The notes below the pieces were generated by a model, which did no database searches, had not been told where the DNA came from, and saw nothing but the letters and a program-made list of their open reading frames with translations. A program made the translations under genes and the position numbers. From assembly GCA_028335825.1 (NCBI GenBank), contig JAIOKI010000014.1:426972-490971 (forward strand): DNA of 64,000 bases, in the 5' to 3' direction. The stretch's first letter is position 1. Every line of letters begins with the position of its first letter. Source of the DNA: Nosema muscidifuracis (taxonomy: Eukaryota; Microsporidia; Nosematidae). Of this stretch, positions 22,164 to 32,343 are shown one piece after another.

Positions 22164-23267
22164 TTAAAAATTTTTTCTTATTTTTTTAAAAAAATATTTT
22201 AAATCTAAAATCAACTTAGGATTTAAACATGCAACCAAATATGATAATCTGTCCATTAAAAAATGCTCATTTTCATGTATTAAATAAACATTATCTTTTC
22301 TATAATACATTATTATATGAAATAAAAGTCTAATAAAACAGTTAATATTTTTTTTCTTTGTAAGAATGTCAAAAAGACATTTGTAGAGTATAATTTTGTC
22401 TAAAGGATCTTCAATATTATTAATACTTTCTATTATACATGAAATTATTGTCTCTTTAGATATTTTCTTTTCATTCATTTTTTGATAAACTTCTTCTGTT
22501 ATTTTATTCAAAAAATCGATGTTTGATTTAGTAAAAAAATATATTTTTAAAGTAATATATTGAATGTACTTAATTATAATACTAGATAATTCTTCTTTTT
22601 CATTAAAATATTCATAATTCTTTATGTTTAATTTGCTAAAGTCGAATTCCTTAATGAATTTCATATATTTAAATATTAGATCAATATTATCATAGATATC
22701 ATTAGAATTATAAAACCCATCAATTTGAAATATGTTGGGTATAAACATATGATTCTTCATTATATCTAATAAGATGTCTTTATAACCTTCATAAGATTCA
22801 TGCGTATTGTTTATTAAATCCAATAAATATTTTAACTGTAAGTTGATTTGTTCCATATCATTGTGAAACATAGATATAGTCTTATTAAACAAGAAAAAAT
22901 CATCTATTGGAAGAATATTTGTGTTATCGTGATTTGAAAGATTAATTGGTTCGTTCTCATAAGATTGATTTGATTCATTTTGCAAAGTAACAGAATTTTG
23001 ATCTAATTTCGGATAAAGATTATCAATATACTTATTTAAAGATAAATAATCTTTGTCGATTTTGTATCTTTCTAATAGCCCATAACGTATAACTGGAGAT
23101 TTTTCATAATTATCTAGCTTATCAGTCATAAAATCAGATTCATCTAGAGATCCCAAATCAATAGGTATGTAATCTTTACTTGGAAGGATCTCTTTTATTA
23201 CATACATCTCATTAGAAGAATTCTTTGTACCATTTATAATCAAAAAATATAGAGTTTTCAAAAACAT
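22164..23267 (-). CDS. Secreted orphan protein with a decayed second copy
   Basis: The frame is open from 23,348, but the likely start is the ATG at 23,267 (MFLKTLYFLIINGTKNSS), which gives a signal peptide, has CC four bases before it, and is matched by an ATG at the same place in the second copy. This gives 367 residues, Asn/Asp/Ile-rich, helical, with an N-glycosylation-like N-E-S/N-Q-S region in the middle and a C-terminal half of regular amphipathic helices. No domain recognised. The TAA at 22,164-22,166 falls in a run of A and T, and the -1 frame continues with conserved coding sequence (separate entry), so the true protein may be about 75 residues longer. The copy at 41.7-43.1 kb is broken. 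If exported, it is a candidate host-exposed protein. Confidence 0.6.
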   Translation of the reverse strand: MFLKTLYFLIINGTKNSSNEMYVIKEILPSKDYIPIDLGSLDESDFMTDKLDNYEKSPVIRYGLLERYKIDKDYLSLNKYIDNLYPKLDQNSVTLQNESNQSYENEPINLSNHDNTNILPIDDFFLFNKTISMFHNDMEQINLQLKYLLDLINNTHESYEGYKDILLDIMKNHMFIPNIFQIDGFYNSNDIYDNIDLIFKYMKFIKEFDFSKLNIKNYEYFNEKEELSSIIIKYIQYITLKIYFFTKSNIDFLNKITEEVYQKMNEKKISKETIISCIIESINNIEDPLDKIILYKCLFDILTKKKNINCFIRLLFHIIMYYRKDNVYLIHENEHFLMDRLSYLVACLNPKLILDLKYFFKKIRKNF

Positions 23268-24380
23268 TATGGATCTAAAATATTCAAATTTATATATTTT
23301 TTTTAAATATTCACTTAATTGAAATATATATATTTCTTCAATAAACAAATTCTCATAGCTATGAATTTATTATAATAAAACATTATAATAATACTTTTTA
23401 TACACGTAATTTTACTAAGATAAACGTAATAAATTTAATCAAATTTTCATGTATTGTAATGACCAAACAATTATTTAATTACTGATTAAATATTTTCAAA
23501 AACAATATTAATAAATTATAAATTTTATTATCTTTTTAATCTATATATAATATAAGAATATATTTTTAATTAAATAATTTGAATTGATAACAATATACAA
23601 AATAATATTTTTTATATAAATTAAAATGATATAATAACAAATTTACAATCTGTATAGATGTAGATTAATTAGAAAACATAAACACAGAATATGATATCAA
23701 ATATCAGAAAATAGCTCAATTAAAGCTAAAATTTCATATGAGTTAAAATAAATATAAAATAATATTTCTATGACTAGTAGCTTATTTTATGAATATAGAA
23801 GATGGTTAATTTTTTCCAACTTGTAACAAATATTTATAATATTATTTATGTAAATAAATACATTCATATTACATAAATCAGTAAAATTATTAGAAGTATT
23901 TATTTAATAAACAAAATTTTTTTATTTTGATAATTTTTTCTATTCATCAACAATAAAACATATAAATAACTATTTAATAAATTTATGAATAATTTTGTAA
24001 ATACTATCATTTTTAATCTAAGTTATGTTCTTTGATTTATTTATTATAAATAATATTTTCAATATAGATTTTTCTTAAGTTGAATTCTAAAAATAAGATT
24101 ATATCATTGATTTAAACATTTAATTTATATTATCTTCAATGAAAAAAATTCTATTATTTGTATTATAAAATCTAAATTTCATAAAAACTAATTTTAGAAT
24201 ATGAAACACTATTGATAACAAAAATTCCAAGAGTTGCGAACTGAAGCGTATTTAAAATAGATGATGACATAATCAAATTTCTTTAACAGATATGAAATGT
24301 ATATGGAAACAGTAATGCAATCAATATTTTTAATATTAAAACGTCATTATATTACAACATGGATGATTTTAAACCCTTAT

Positions 24381-25459
24381 AAATAAGGATGAAACGAAAA
24401 AATATAATTACATTTTTAAACTCTTTTCTATTTTTAGCAAAAACTTGACTAACAGATATAATGTGATTTTATAATTCAAGAACTGTAGAAGTAAAGAAAA
24501 GACATTAGAATGAACTGATATTAATCATTGAGAATCTCTGTACAATAATAAGATGAGAATTATATGTATGTAATGACGTGAGAAAGAGTTTTTACAAACT
24601 TCTTGAACTATATAGAATTAAGATAGGTCTAGACGGATGTGTTCAATCCAGAGTGTTTAAAATGACTCTAGAAATATAAACATGGTCAGTTCAGAGGCTC
24701 AATCTCTGAGGACCACAAATAGAGCAATTCAAATAATCGGATCTTATCAATTTGGAATAGAAAACTCAAACATGAAGATACCCAACATTTTATTTAAATG
24801 GTAGATTTATAATAAAATAATGAGACTTTACTTTGTTTTAATAGATAGGTTAAATATGTTCTAATATATATCTAGATATTAATCTTTTATAGTACATATA
24901 TGTTTATTTATATCGTCAATAATTAATACTAAACATCAAAACCTCTGATTTTTTATATTTTTAAACAAAACTTAACATAAAATATCTTTATGTTTATATT
25001 TATACTGACAAAGTGATACCATATTTTCAAAAATAGCATATTAATATCTTAATATCTCATTCTTATTATGATGTTGAAATTCTAAGCTATCTACTACTTA
25101 ATTCTTAATAAAATAGATAAAGATCCATAATTTCGATTATTAATATGCTTGTTCAACATAGAATTTTATACTAAAAAATTACACTATCTAAACATTTATT
25201 CTATCTACTAAATTTACTCATTTGAAAGTGTTATATCATCAACCAACATTGTGTATTATTTATAAGACATATCAAAATTATTTAAAGGGTTAAAATTTTA
25301 TAATAAAAAAAGATTACAATCATCTTATAATTATAGAGAGGTTAATCAATAAAAGAGATTATACATTCACAAAATAAATTAAATTTAAGGCCATTAATTA
25401 CTGTAAAATTAGAATTTATATGTATAGAGTTTAAAATATAAAATTAAAGTTTTAATTAA
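24381..25459. other. Intergenic with a GC-richer coding relic
   Basis: Around 24,570-24,790 the plus strand is less AT-rich and contains open pieces (Y-R-I-K-I-G-L-D-G-C-V-Q; then, in another frame, R-T-T-N-R-A-I-Q-I-I-G-S-Y) broken by stops. It looks like a dead gene or element too eroded to name. The remainder is featureless. Confidence 0.35.
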
Positions 25460-27088
25460 TTAAAGATCGTTTATATTCAAGTTTGTTCCTTCGTAAAATG
25501 TTTGAAGATATTTTTTCTCAAAATTATCCTCTGAGTATTTCAAAATCAATTTTTCATCAACTATTGATTTATCACTTATCAATTGAGAAATAAATACAGG
25601 CATTGTCAAAGAATGATCTAAAATGAAATTTTGACTTTCGTTAATAGTTTTAAAATAAACTTCCTCAATAAAAATATTTAACATCTCAAATATTGAGTAA
25701 TCTTTGTTACCTGGTAAATTCATAATATCTTTCACAGAAGCTATTGATAAAATCTGATTGAACTCTTTGAAAAAATCTAATTCATCATTCTGATTATTTG
25801 CAATATCACATAATTCAGAAAAGAGCAGAGTATTATATAAAGTGAATCTAATACTCTCATAATGAGAATTTATATGATTAGTAATATCTTTAATATCAAT
25901 ATTAGCACTATTTTGATAATACAAATAATCCCTAAATTGAGATTTGGTAATTATAGCTAAACTATATAGAATGTTAATTAGAATTATTCCCCTTTTTGAA
26001 TCTTTATTGTTCAATATATTTTTTAAGACTATTATATATATTTCACTTCCTTTTAATGCATTCATTAATCTATTTATATCCAATAAAGTTTCCCTATCCA
26101 TTCCAGTAACTATTGAGTAATAATTTTTTATCCCTTCGAATTGATCTTTTGATATAGGTAAATATTCAAGATTTTTATCAACTGATATTTCTTTATCATA
26201 GAAATAACATATTGAATTCCAAATTATATTTTTTTCATTTATTTTCAAATCTATTTTTCTTGTTAACCTAATATTTTCGAATTCCATATTTTTTCTTTTA
26301 AAAATAAAATTGTCAGTAGCTTTATCAATCATTTCCAAAATCAAATCTATTTCTAACAAATCAAAGTTGAAATTTTTAACAAATTTCAATAATGCATTTG
26401 CATCTTCTTCTGAAATAATATTATTTTTGATATAATAATATCGAAAATATTCAGTTAAGTCAAAAGATCCTATACAAAATGTAAAAAAATATAACAGATT
26501 TTTTTCTCCGAATAAAACGAGGTTAAATAATTGTTTATCATTATTTTTAAAAAAAAAATCTATGTATTCTATTTTTTTCTCAAACGTACATGATGCAAAT
26601 TTTAAATCATTTCTAATAATAGATTTATAATTCAGATAGTCTCTTTTACTTTCGTCATAGTTTTCGATCATGCAAGTATAAGATGATAGATTTTTCAAAA
26701 ATTCATAAAGATACGTCGCATTCTTGTATAAATCATCACCCTCCTCTACTATAAAAATATATTTTATTTCGCTATCTCCAAAAGAATACAACTGTTGAAT
26801 TATTTTCGCTTTTAAGGATTCTTTAAGATTTAAATCCTCATCTAAATGTTCATCCAACTTAATAATAATTGGGTTAGTTATTCCATGAAGCTTATCAAAT
26901 CTTTCTATTACTACTTCTGAGCGATCTAAGTCAATTATATGAATTATATAATTTTCGTCTAAATCTAAGCATGCATAATCACCAGTATTCAACTTATCCT
27001 GAATCTTCTCTAATAGCTGATTTTGAATATTATAATGTAGTTCAAGTAAATCTAAAAATACTAAATTAAATAATAAAAACAATTTCAT
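25460..27088 (-). CDS. Secreted orphan protein, 542 aa (family with 32,344-33,987)
   Basis: The protein starts with a clear signal peptide (MKLFLLFNLVFLDLLEL) and TCCTTATG provides a CC-type start motif. The body is Leu/Ile/Asn/Asp-rich and predominantly helical, with few cysteines and no further membrane span. It shares its architecture and scattered blocks with the interrupted gene at 32,344-33,987: a signal peptide, a Y-x-F-G-D block near residue 102, L-S-x-Y with a following D-E-x-K/T-x-Y-L-x-Y block near residues 135-155, and similar helical C-terminal halves; lengths are 542 and about 547. No known domain recognised. Paired secreted paralogues near a chromosome end suggest a host-exposed multigene family, which is inference. 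Stop TAA. Confidence 0.72.
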   Translation of the reverse strand: MKLFLLFNLVFLDLLELHYNIQNQLLEKIQDKLNTGDYACLDLDENYIIHIIDLDRSEVVIERFDKLHGITNPIIIKLDEHLDEDLNLKESLKAKIIQQLYSFGDSEIKYIFIVEEGDDLYKNATYLYEFLKNLSSYTCMIENYDESKRDYLNYKSIIRNDLKFASCTFEKKIEYIDFFFKNNDKQLFNLVLFGEKNLLYFFTFCIGSFDLTEYFRYYYIKNNIISEEDANALLKFVKNFNFDLLEIDLILEMIDKATDNFIFKRKNMEFENIRLTRKIDLKINEKNIIWNSICYFYDKEISVDKNLEYLPISKDQFEGIKNYYSIVTGMDRETLLDINRLMNALKGSEIYIIVLKNILNNKDSKRGIILINILYSLAIITKSQFRDYLYYQNSANIDIKDITNHINSHYESIRFTLYNTLLFSELCDIANNQNDELDFFKEFNQILSIASVKDIMNLPGNKDYSIFEMLNIFIEEVYFKTINESQNFILDHSLTMPVFISQLISDKSIVDEKLILKYSEDNFEKKYLQTFYEGTNLNINDL

Positions 27089-28589
27089 AAGGATTAAAAT
27101 TTTTTGTTTAAATATTTTTAAAATTTAAATTAAAAAATTTTCATAGAAATTTAATTTAAAAAATTACTACAGAGAAAACATTGAAACAAATAATAGTATA
27201 AATAGAGAATCAGATCAATACAAATTTATTTATTAAACAAAATATTTTTGATATTTGAGCAATGTTTATATGTTTACACATTATAAATTAAAATTATTTT
27301 CTATGGAAATCATATTTATAAATATTTAAATAACCCATTGTTTTAAATTAATTTTTAATCTATTTTTTCTTAATTTTTTTTAAAATTTAAATTAAAAAAA
27401 GAAAATTTTTATAAATATTTTAGATAATAATTCAAAAGTTTCTAAACATATTCTTATTCTTTTACTAGATTTATAAACTTATTTACACTAATCTTTAATA
27501 TTAGATTTTATTTATAGTCAGTCTTTTAGTTACATTAAGCTTACAATATTATTATTTTAATTGATTGAAAACAGGTGATTGAATAATTAATATTGTTAAC
27601 AGTTTTATTTTTGTTAGTGTCAGACATCCTAAAAAAACTGGGATTCTTTTTTTAAAAATTTTAAAATATCAACAAATATATTTCTGATCATTCTCTTATT
27701 GAAATATTTTATAATAATTTTTATTATCCCTGCGGATAGTTTTAAAAAATTTAATAATATGCGCATGGCGTAATAAAATTCATTTTTTTTTATTTGGTAA
27801 TTGTTATGCTGATAATCATATTACAAAAAAAGGTTAGATCGTAATGTGTGTATCAGTAATAATCAAGGAGGAAATGTTTTATGATTTTTTTATAAAATAA
27901 TTCATCATTAATAGATATCAAGAATATCTAATTATGGGTATTGAATCATCTATAAACATGCTTTAAAATGTATATCAAATTATGAATATTTTTTTCCTCA
28001 TCATCTCTAGATGACATTTTTCTTCTGTTCTGTATTCCATTGGAATGTTGTAAAAGTTTTCTTCAGAAATATTGATTTCATAGAAATCCGTATAAATGAA
28101 GTTATATTTAACATTGCATGTATTGTGTCCTATGTTATAATAAAAGGTATATTTTTCTATTAAACAATGTAAAAGAGGAAGTATATTAGCAAGTTAGTCG
28201 TATCTTCTTAATTTTACTATATCAAACTGCTAAAAATTATCTTAAGATATTTCACCTATTTCTATTATTATGATTTCAAATTCTATTCTATTAGTGACTA
28301 ATATTTGTGTTTATTATCAATAGATAAATATTTCATTTAGGATTATGTCTTCTTACCTTTATATTATCGCTTTCTTATCAAAAAAGTAAAATTCTAAGTG
28401 ATTTCAAATATATTTAATTTTAAAAATATTTCTCATCTTTGAAGCTATCATTGTATATTTTTATCGATTCTCTTTTTTAAATTTATATGAATGTTATTTT
28501 ACTGAGGATGATGTGTTTTAGGGTAAAAAAATATATAAATAAATATTCAAAAACCAATAACTTGCTATTGAATTTTATAATTTTAATTT
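27089..28589. other. Intergenic with decayed minus-strand coding traces
   Basis: Between about 27,980 and 28,200 the minus strand reads as protein-like pieces (H-N-T-C-N-V-K-Y-N-F; N-I-P-M-E-Y-R-T-E-E-K-C-H-L-E) with interruptions, including H-C-L-I-E-K-Y, which recurs on the minus strand near 37,960. Probably a dead gene. The rest is featureless. Confidence 0.35.
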
Positions 28590-28594
28590 TTTTA

Positions 28595-28598
28595 CCCC
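28595..28598 (+). promoter_or_regulatory. CCCC start motif stranded in front of a dead gene
   Basis: TTTTTTTACCCCATAGAAG has the same form as the start motifs of the intact genes here (compare 32,331-32,344). It lies about 50 bases before the SSRP1/Pob3 remnant, so it is probably the surviving start signal of that gene. Confidence 0.5.
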
Positions 28599-28629
28599 AT
28601 AGAAGTTGAAACAATAGAAAACGGTTTTC

Positions 28630-29649
28630 TGAAAAATGAAAAATTATTATGAAACTTGCTGATGATATAATATCTATTAAATCCCAAGAAGGAGATATTA
28701 TTACATAAAAAAGATATAGAGATGTTTAGAGATACAGATTTAAGATTATATGAAAATACTTTATTTTTTGTTAGTTGTATAGGTGAGAATCATATTGATG
28801 AAATTATTAAGATATGTAATAAGATAAATATTATATGAAAAAATTAGAAATTAATAATATTGAAGTAAATGGAAAATCTTATAGAATTTAATAATGTAAA
28901 GATTTTATTGGATATTCCTATTAAAAATATTGAATGTATAGCATATGTAAGAAATGAAATATCAATTAAATTTGATAATGTTAAAATTAGATTTATAACT
29001 ACTAAGTAATGTATTAATGAAATAAAAGATGCTTGTAATAATAATATTGAAGAATATTTACTAACTTTTGAAGTTATTACTATTGTATAACCTAAAGGAA
29101 AAAATAATTTTAAATTTTATGAAGATTATTTAAAACTATTAAAAATAGTTATGATCATAAAATATATTATAAGAATACAAGTGAAATATACTACTTAGAA
29201 AAAAAAATTGTTCTATCTTTAGATACATTTATAAAACACGGACTTACAAAATATTAACTTTTAGAGTAGAAGAAGATACAAATGTTAATGATTCAAGATT
29301 AGAAAAAAGATACAATTGTTTACTTTTTGAAATATTTTGAAAAACTTACTACACTTAAATAATAACAAGTAAATTTACTACAAGCGATCTAAAACGTGGA
29401 TGTCTTATATTTTTACCAATATCAATAAAGATAAATCTTAAAGATATTTATACTGTATAATAAATGGAAGTTTGTTACAAGATAAGACATTTAATATGAC
29501 AATATCAGCTGATTCTAATTATACTTTCAATGGGTTGTATAAAGAAAAATATATATTAAGAAAATAATGTGCAGATAAGAAGTGAAGTATTTGAAGATGT
29601 ATTGAGTTCTGATGAGAATGTCAGTGATCTGAATGATGATGATATTTAA
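28630..29649 (+). pseudogene. Ruined SSRP1/Pob3 (FACT complex subunit) gene
   Basis: Pieces in all three frames, in the right order, resemble SSRP1/Pob3, the FACT histone-chaperone subunit that works with Spt16 on nucleosomes. Near 28,905-28,990: L-D-I-P-I-K-N-I then N-E-I-S-I-K-F and V-K-I-R-F, matching the family's F-x-I-P-L-x-D-V, N-E-V-x-L-E-F and V-R-F-Y. Near 29,085-29,130: P-K-G-K-N-N-F-K-F-Y-E-D-Y-L (family P-R-G-R-Y-D-I-x-x-Y-x-x-F-L). Near 29,275-29,310: E-E-D...E-K-R-Y. Near 29,390: L-K-R-G-C-L-I-F. Near 29,490-29,555: F-N-M-T-I-S...Y-T-F-N-G-L-Y-K-E-K-Y, matching the F-D-x-x-I...Y-T-F-x-x-I-x-x-E-E-Y block. It ends in an acidic tail (D-L-N-D-D-D-I). At least ten stops and several frame changes mean it is dead. 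A working copy must exist elsewhere, since FACT is normally essential. Confidence 0.68.
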
Positions 29650-30198
29650 ATTATATTGTTATTTTTAATAAGTCATATTAAAATTAACTTTTATCATTAC
29701 ATACAATAAGGATATTACATTATTTGGGTATCGACTTTACAATTAACATCTTCTTAATGAATTCTAAGGGTTGAACTTATTGTCAAGTTTTCTAGAACTT
29801 AAGAAAGAGAGAATATAAATATATATCTAAAATATTATAGAATATTTATTTATCTGTATTACATAACATGAATAGGATAATAAATTTTACATGATCTGAT
29901 ATTTAGTAAAAATTATTTATTAAGCATATATCAAGAATTTACTCTACATAGATAAAATATATTATAATTTTTATAATATAAAAAGTTTTTCATAGATGTT
30001 ATTTAACGTATGCAGAAAAATAAATATTTCTTTTAAGTATTTTATCTCTTTATGTAAAACTTAGAATATTCTCTTAAAGTTTGTACTTTATTAATTATTA
30101 TAAATAAGATTCATAAAACTCTTTAATTTTATATTTAATTTATTATTGAAAATATAATTTTTTTGTTAAATTAAAAATACTTAAGAAAATATAATTAC

Positions 30199-30439
30199 TC
30201 ATAGATTTAATTTTATATATTTATAAGATTATCTTTGCCTGCTTCTGTAAAATAGTTTTAAGTTAATTTATTAATTAATTGGTTTATGACTCTTATATTT
30301 ATACCTATTAACAGATAGATATTTAGATACATAAAATACTATCTTAAAATTAATGTTCCTCTTTAATTATATAAATAAAGAAATCATTATATTTTTGACA
30401 CTTCTTTATCTATTATTTCAATAAATAACAATGTTTAAT
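30199..30439. repeat. Dispersed repeat A, copy 2
   Basis: Same orientation as 2,464-2,727, with long exact stretches (for example TTAATGTTCCTCTTTAATTA) and an internal gap of about 25 bases relative to copy 1. Confidence 0.75.
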
Positions 30440-30494
30440 CATATAGCTTGTCCAAAGTGAAAAACCCATATCTAAGCAAATAATAGACTTCTTC

Positions 30495-30975
30495 AAAATC
30501 TACTAGATGATTTCTAGAAAGTATTTTTCTAGACTAAATACATTAACATAAGTTTTATAAAATAGAAAACAATAGATCATAAGAAAGCTATGTCATTTAT
30601 AATATCCAGGTATGATATGTACGAATAGAAAACACTTGAAGAAAACTATAAATCTCTATCCTTATAAATCCTCAATAAATATTCTATATTACAAAGAAAT
30701 AAGTATCTTTTATCCACAAATAAGATGAAGCTTCTGCCATCTGCTGAATTTAATTCAGTAGTATCAAAATTATCTTAATCTAATATACCAGTAAATGGCA
30801 TACAATCAGACTTCAATCGATAAATAGAGACATTTACAGTATGAATAATATAATTCTTGTCATTGTGCCATAAACCAACCCATAATATAGCTTATACAAA
30901 TAATGAATTGCAAGTATTGCTTTTCATTTACAATTTAAGAGATCAGTAGTGTGCATATCCATACACAAAACTTGA
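30495..30975 (-). repeat. Dispersed repeat C, copy 1
   Basis: About 480 bases resemble 38,208-38,710 in the same orientation (shared blocks AAAATCTACTAG, AAGCTTCTRCCATCTG, ATAGAGACATTTACA, GCAAGTATTGCT). On the minus strand both copies read as related protein-like pieces (V-N-V-S-I-Y; D-G-R-S), so it is a decayed gene family or unclassified mobile element whose coding strand is minus. I could not assign a family. Confidence 0.6.
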
Positions 30976-32336
30976 TTTAATAAGTTAATATTAAAAATGG
31001 TTGCTCTTGCATTACGATATAAATTAAAGAATTGACAATAAATTTTTCTATTTGTACATTGTTCCCTTTGTCTATATATGTAATAATGTATGTATGTTTG
31101 GGGTTTATTTTATTTTATGTTGTTTATCCAATAGAAATTTATAAAAAAGGGGTAATTTATTTGACATTTTGTAAAATTACTGATTAATATTTACAAAGAA
31201 TGTATGGTTCCTATACTGCAGTGATCTAAAGATATGTCTAGTACAAAATCTGGTATAATAACAAGTATTCTAAGAAAGCTGTTTGAATGACATTTAGGAC
31301 TAAGTAATTATATTATATAGAATAATTAATAAATTCTGCATCAACAGAATTCATGTGCAAGTAGCTCATAATAAGTTTAGAGCATTAAGAAAAAGAAACA
31401 TAATAATGAATTAATTACAAACAAATACAAAAAATATCCTGTTATGTTATATTATTATATATAAATTTTGTTATGACCACGTGGTATTTCGTAAGATGAT
31501 AACAAAAATTTTTATTATATACAAATTGTTTAATGATCATTCCAATTTTTTTGTTTGGTCCTGTTATAACGTAACATTTATGTGCACAATCTTCATACCT
31601 ATTAAATATTGAATTTGTATTTTTGGCTGGAATTTTGTTTGAAATATTTTTTAAACCACATAAAATTTTAAAATGTGAATTATTAATTTAAGTTACAAAA
31701 TTATATTTTTGAAATTATTCATTTCAAATTAAATATATGTTTAATAGTAGTACACTACTTAACATTCAATTTATCTATGTATAATCAACTATAAATAAAA
31801 GATGAAATTCAATTTTTCTAACAATAATAAAGTATTTAAATTATCAACCAATATTGTTATAAATCTATTAGAGTATCTGTATTGTTTCACTCTCAAATTA
31901 TAAAATCAGAATTTAAATACGTAATTTTATATTTATTATTATCATTCAAACATCTTGAATTTATAAAATTTAATTTTTTTAATCATCAGCATTGTGATGA
32001 CAAATAGAAAATTATTATCTCTTTTTCTGACATATATAAATGTTTGATATATTTTTAATTTAAATAACAAATTTATATTTGTAAATTAAAATTACACAAC
32101 AATTACATAAAAATAAAATATTACATTTAAAATCATAAATTTATTATTTTCTAACTACAATAAAATATTTAAAAAATATATTCTAACAATTGATAAATTA
32201 AAAAAATTTTAATTTAAATACAAAAATAATAATTCTTTATTTTTTCATTTTTAACATATCTATGATTTTCAATATTTTCGATTTTTCTACTAAAAAAATT
32301 AATTTATTTGTAAAAATATAAATTTGAAATTTTTTA

Positions 32337-32340
32337 CCCC
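32337..32340 (+). promoter_or_regulatory. CCCC start motif
   Basis: TTTTTTACCCCATCATG places CCCC three bases before the ATG at 32,344. Confidence 0.7.
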
Positions 32341-32343
32341 ATC

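Larger units (their letters stand above)
21905..24380. repeat. Segmental duplication, copy 1
   Basis: About 2.5 kb aligns in the same orientation with about 41,690-44,250. Similarity covers the orphan gene, its -1 frame extension and about 1 kb of upstream non-coding DNA (for example AGAAAACATAAACACAGAATATGAT at about 23,670 and 43,456). The outer edges fade gradually. The copies are well diverged, so the event is not recent. Confidence 0.85.
29650..32343. other. Intergenic with two dispersed repeats
   Basis: It holds dispersed repeat A copy 2 (30,199-30,439) and dispersed repeat C copy 1 (30,495-30,975). No intact gene was seen. The right end carries the start motif of the next gene. Confidence 0.5.

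Noticed and set aside
24676-24696. Short perfect stem-loop CAGAG-GCTCAAT-CTCTG that resembles a tRNA T-arm
   Set aside because: No TTC in the loop, and no matching acceptor, D or anticodon arms around it.
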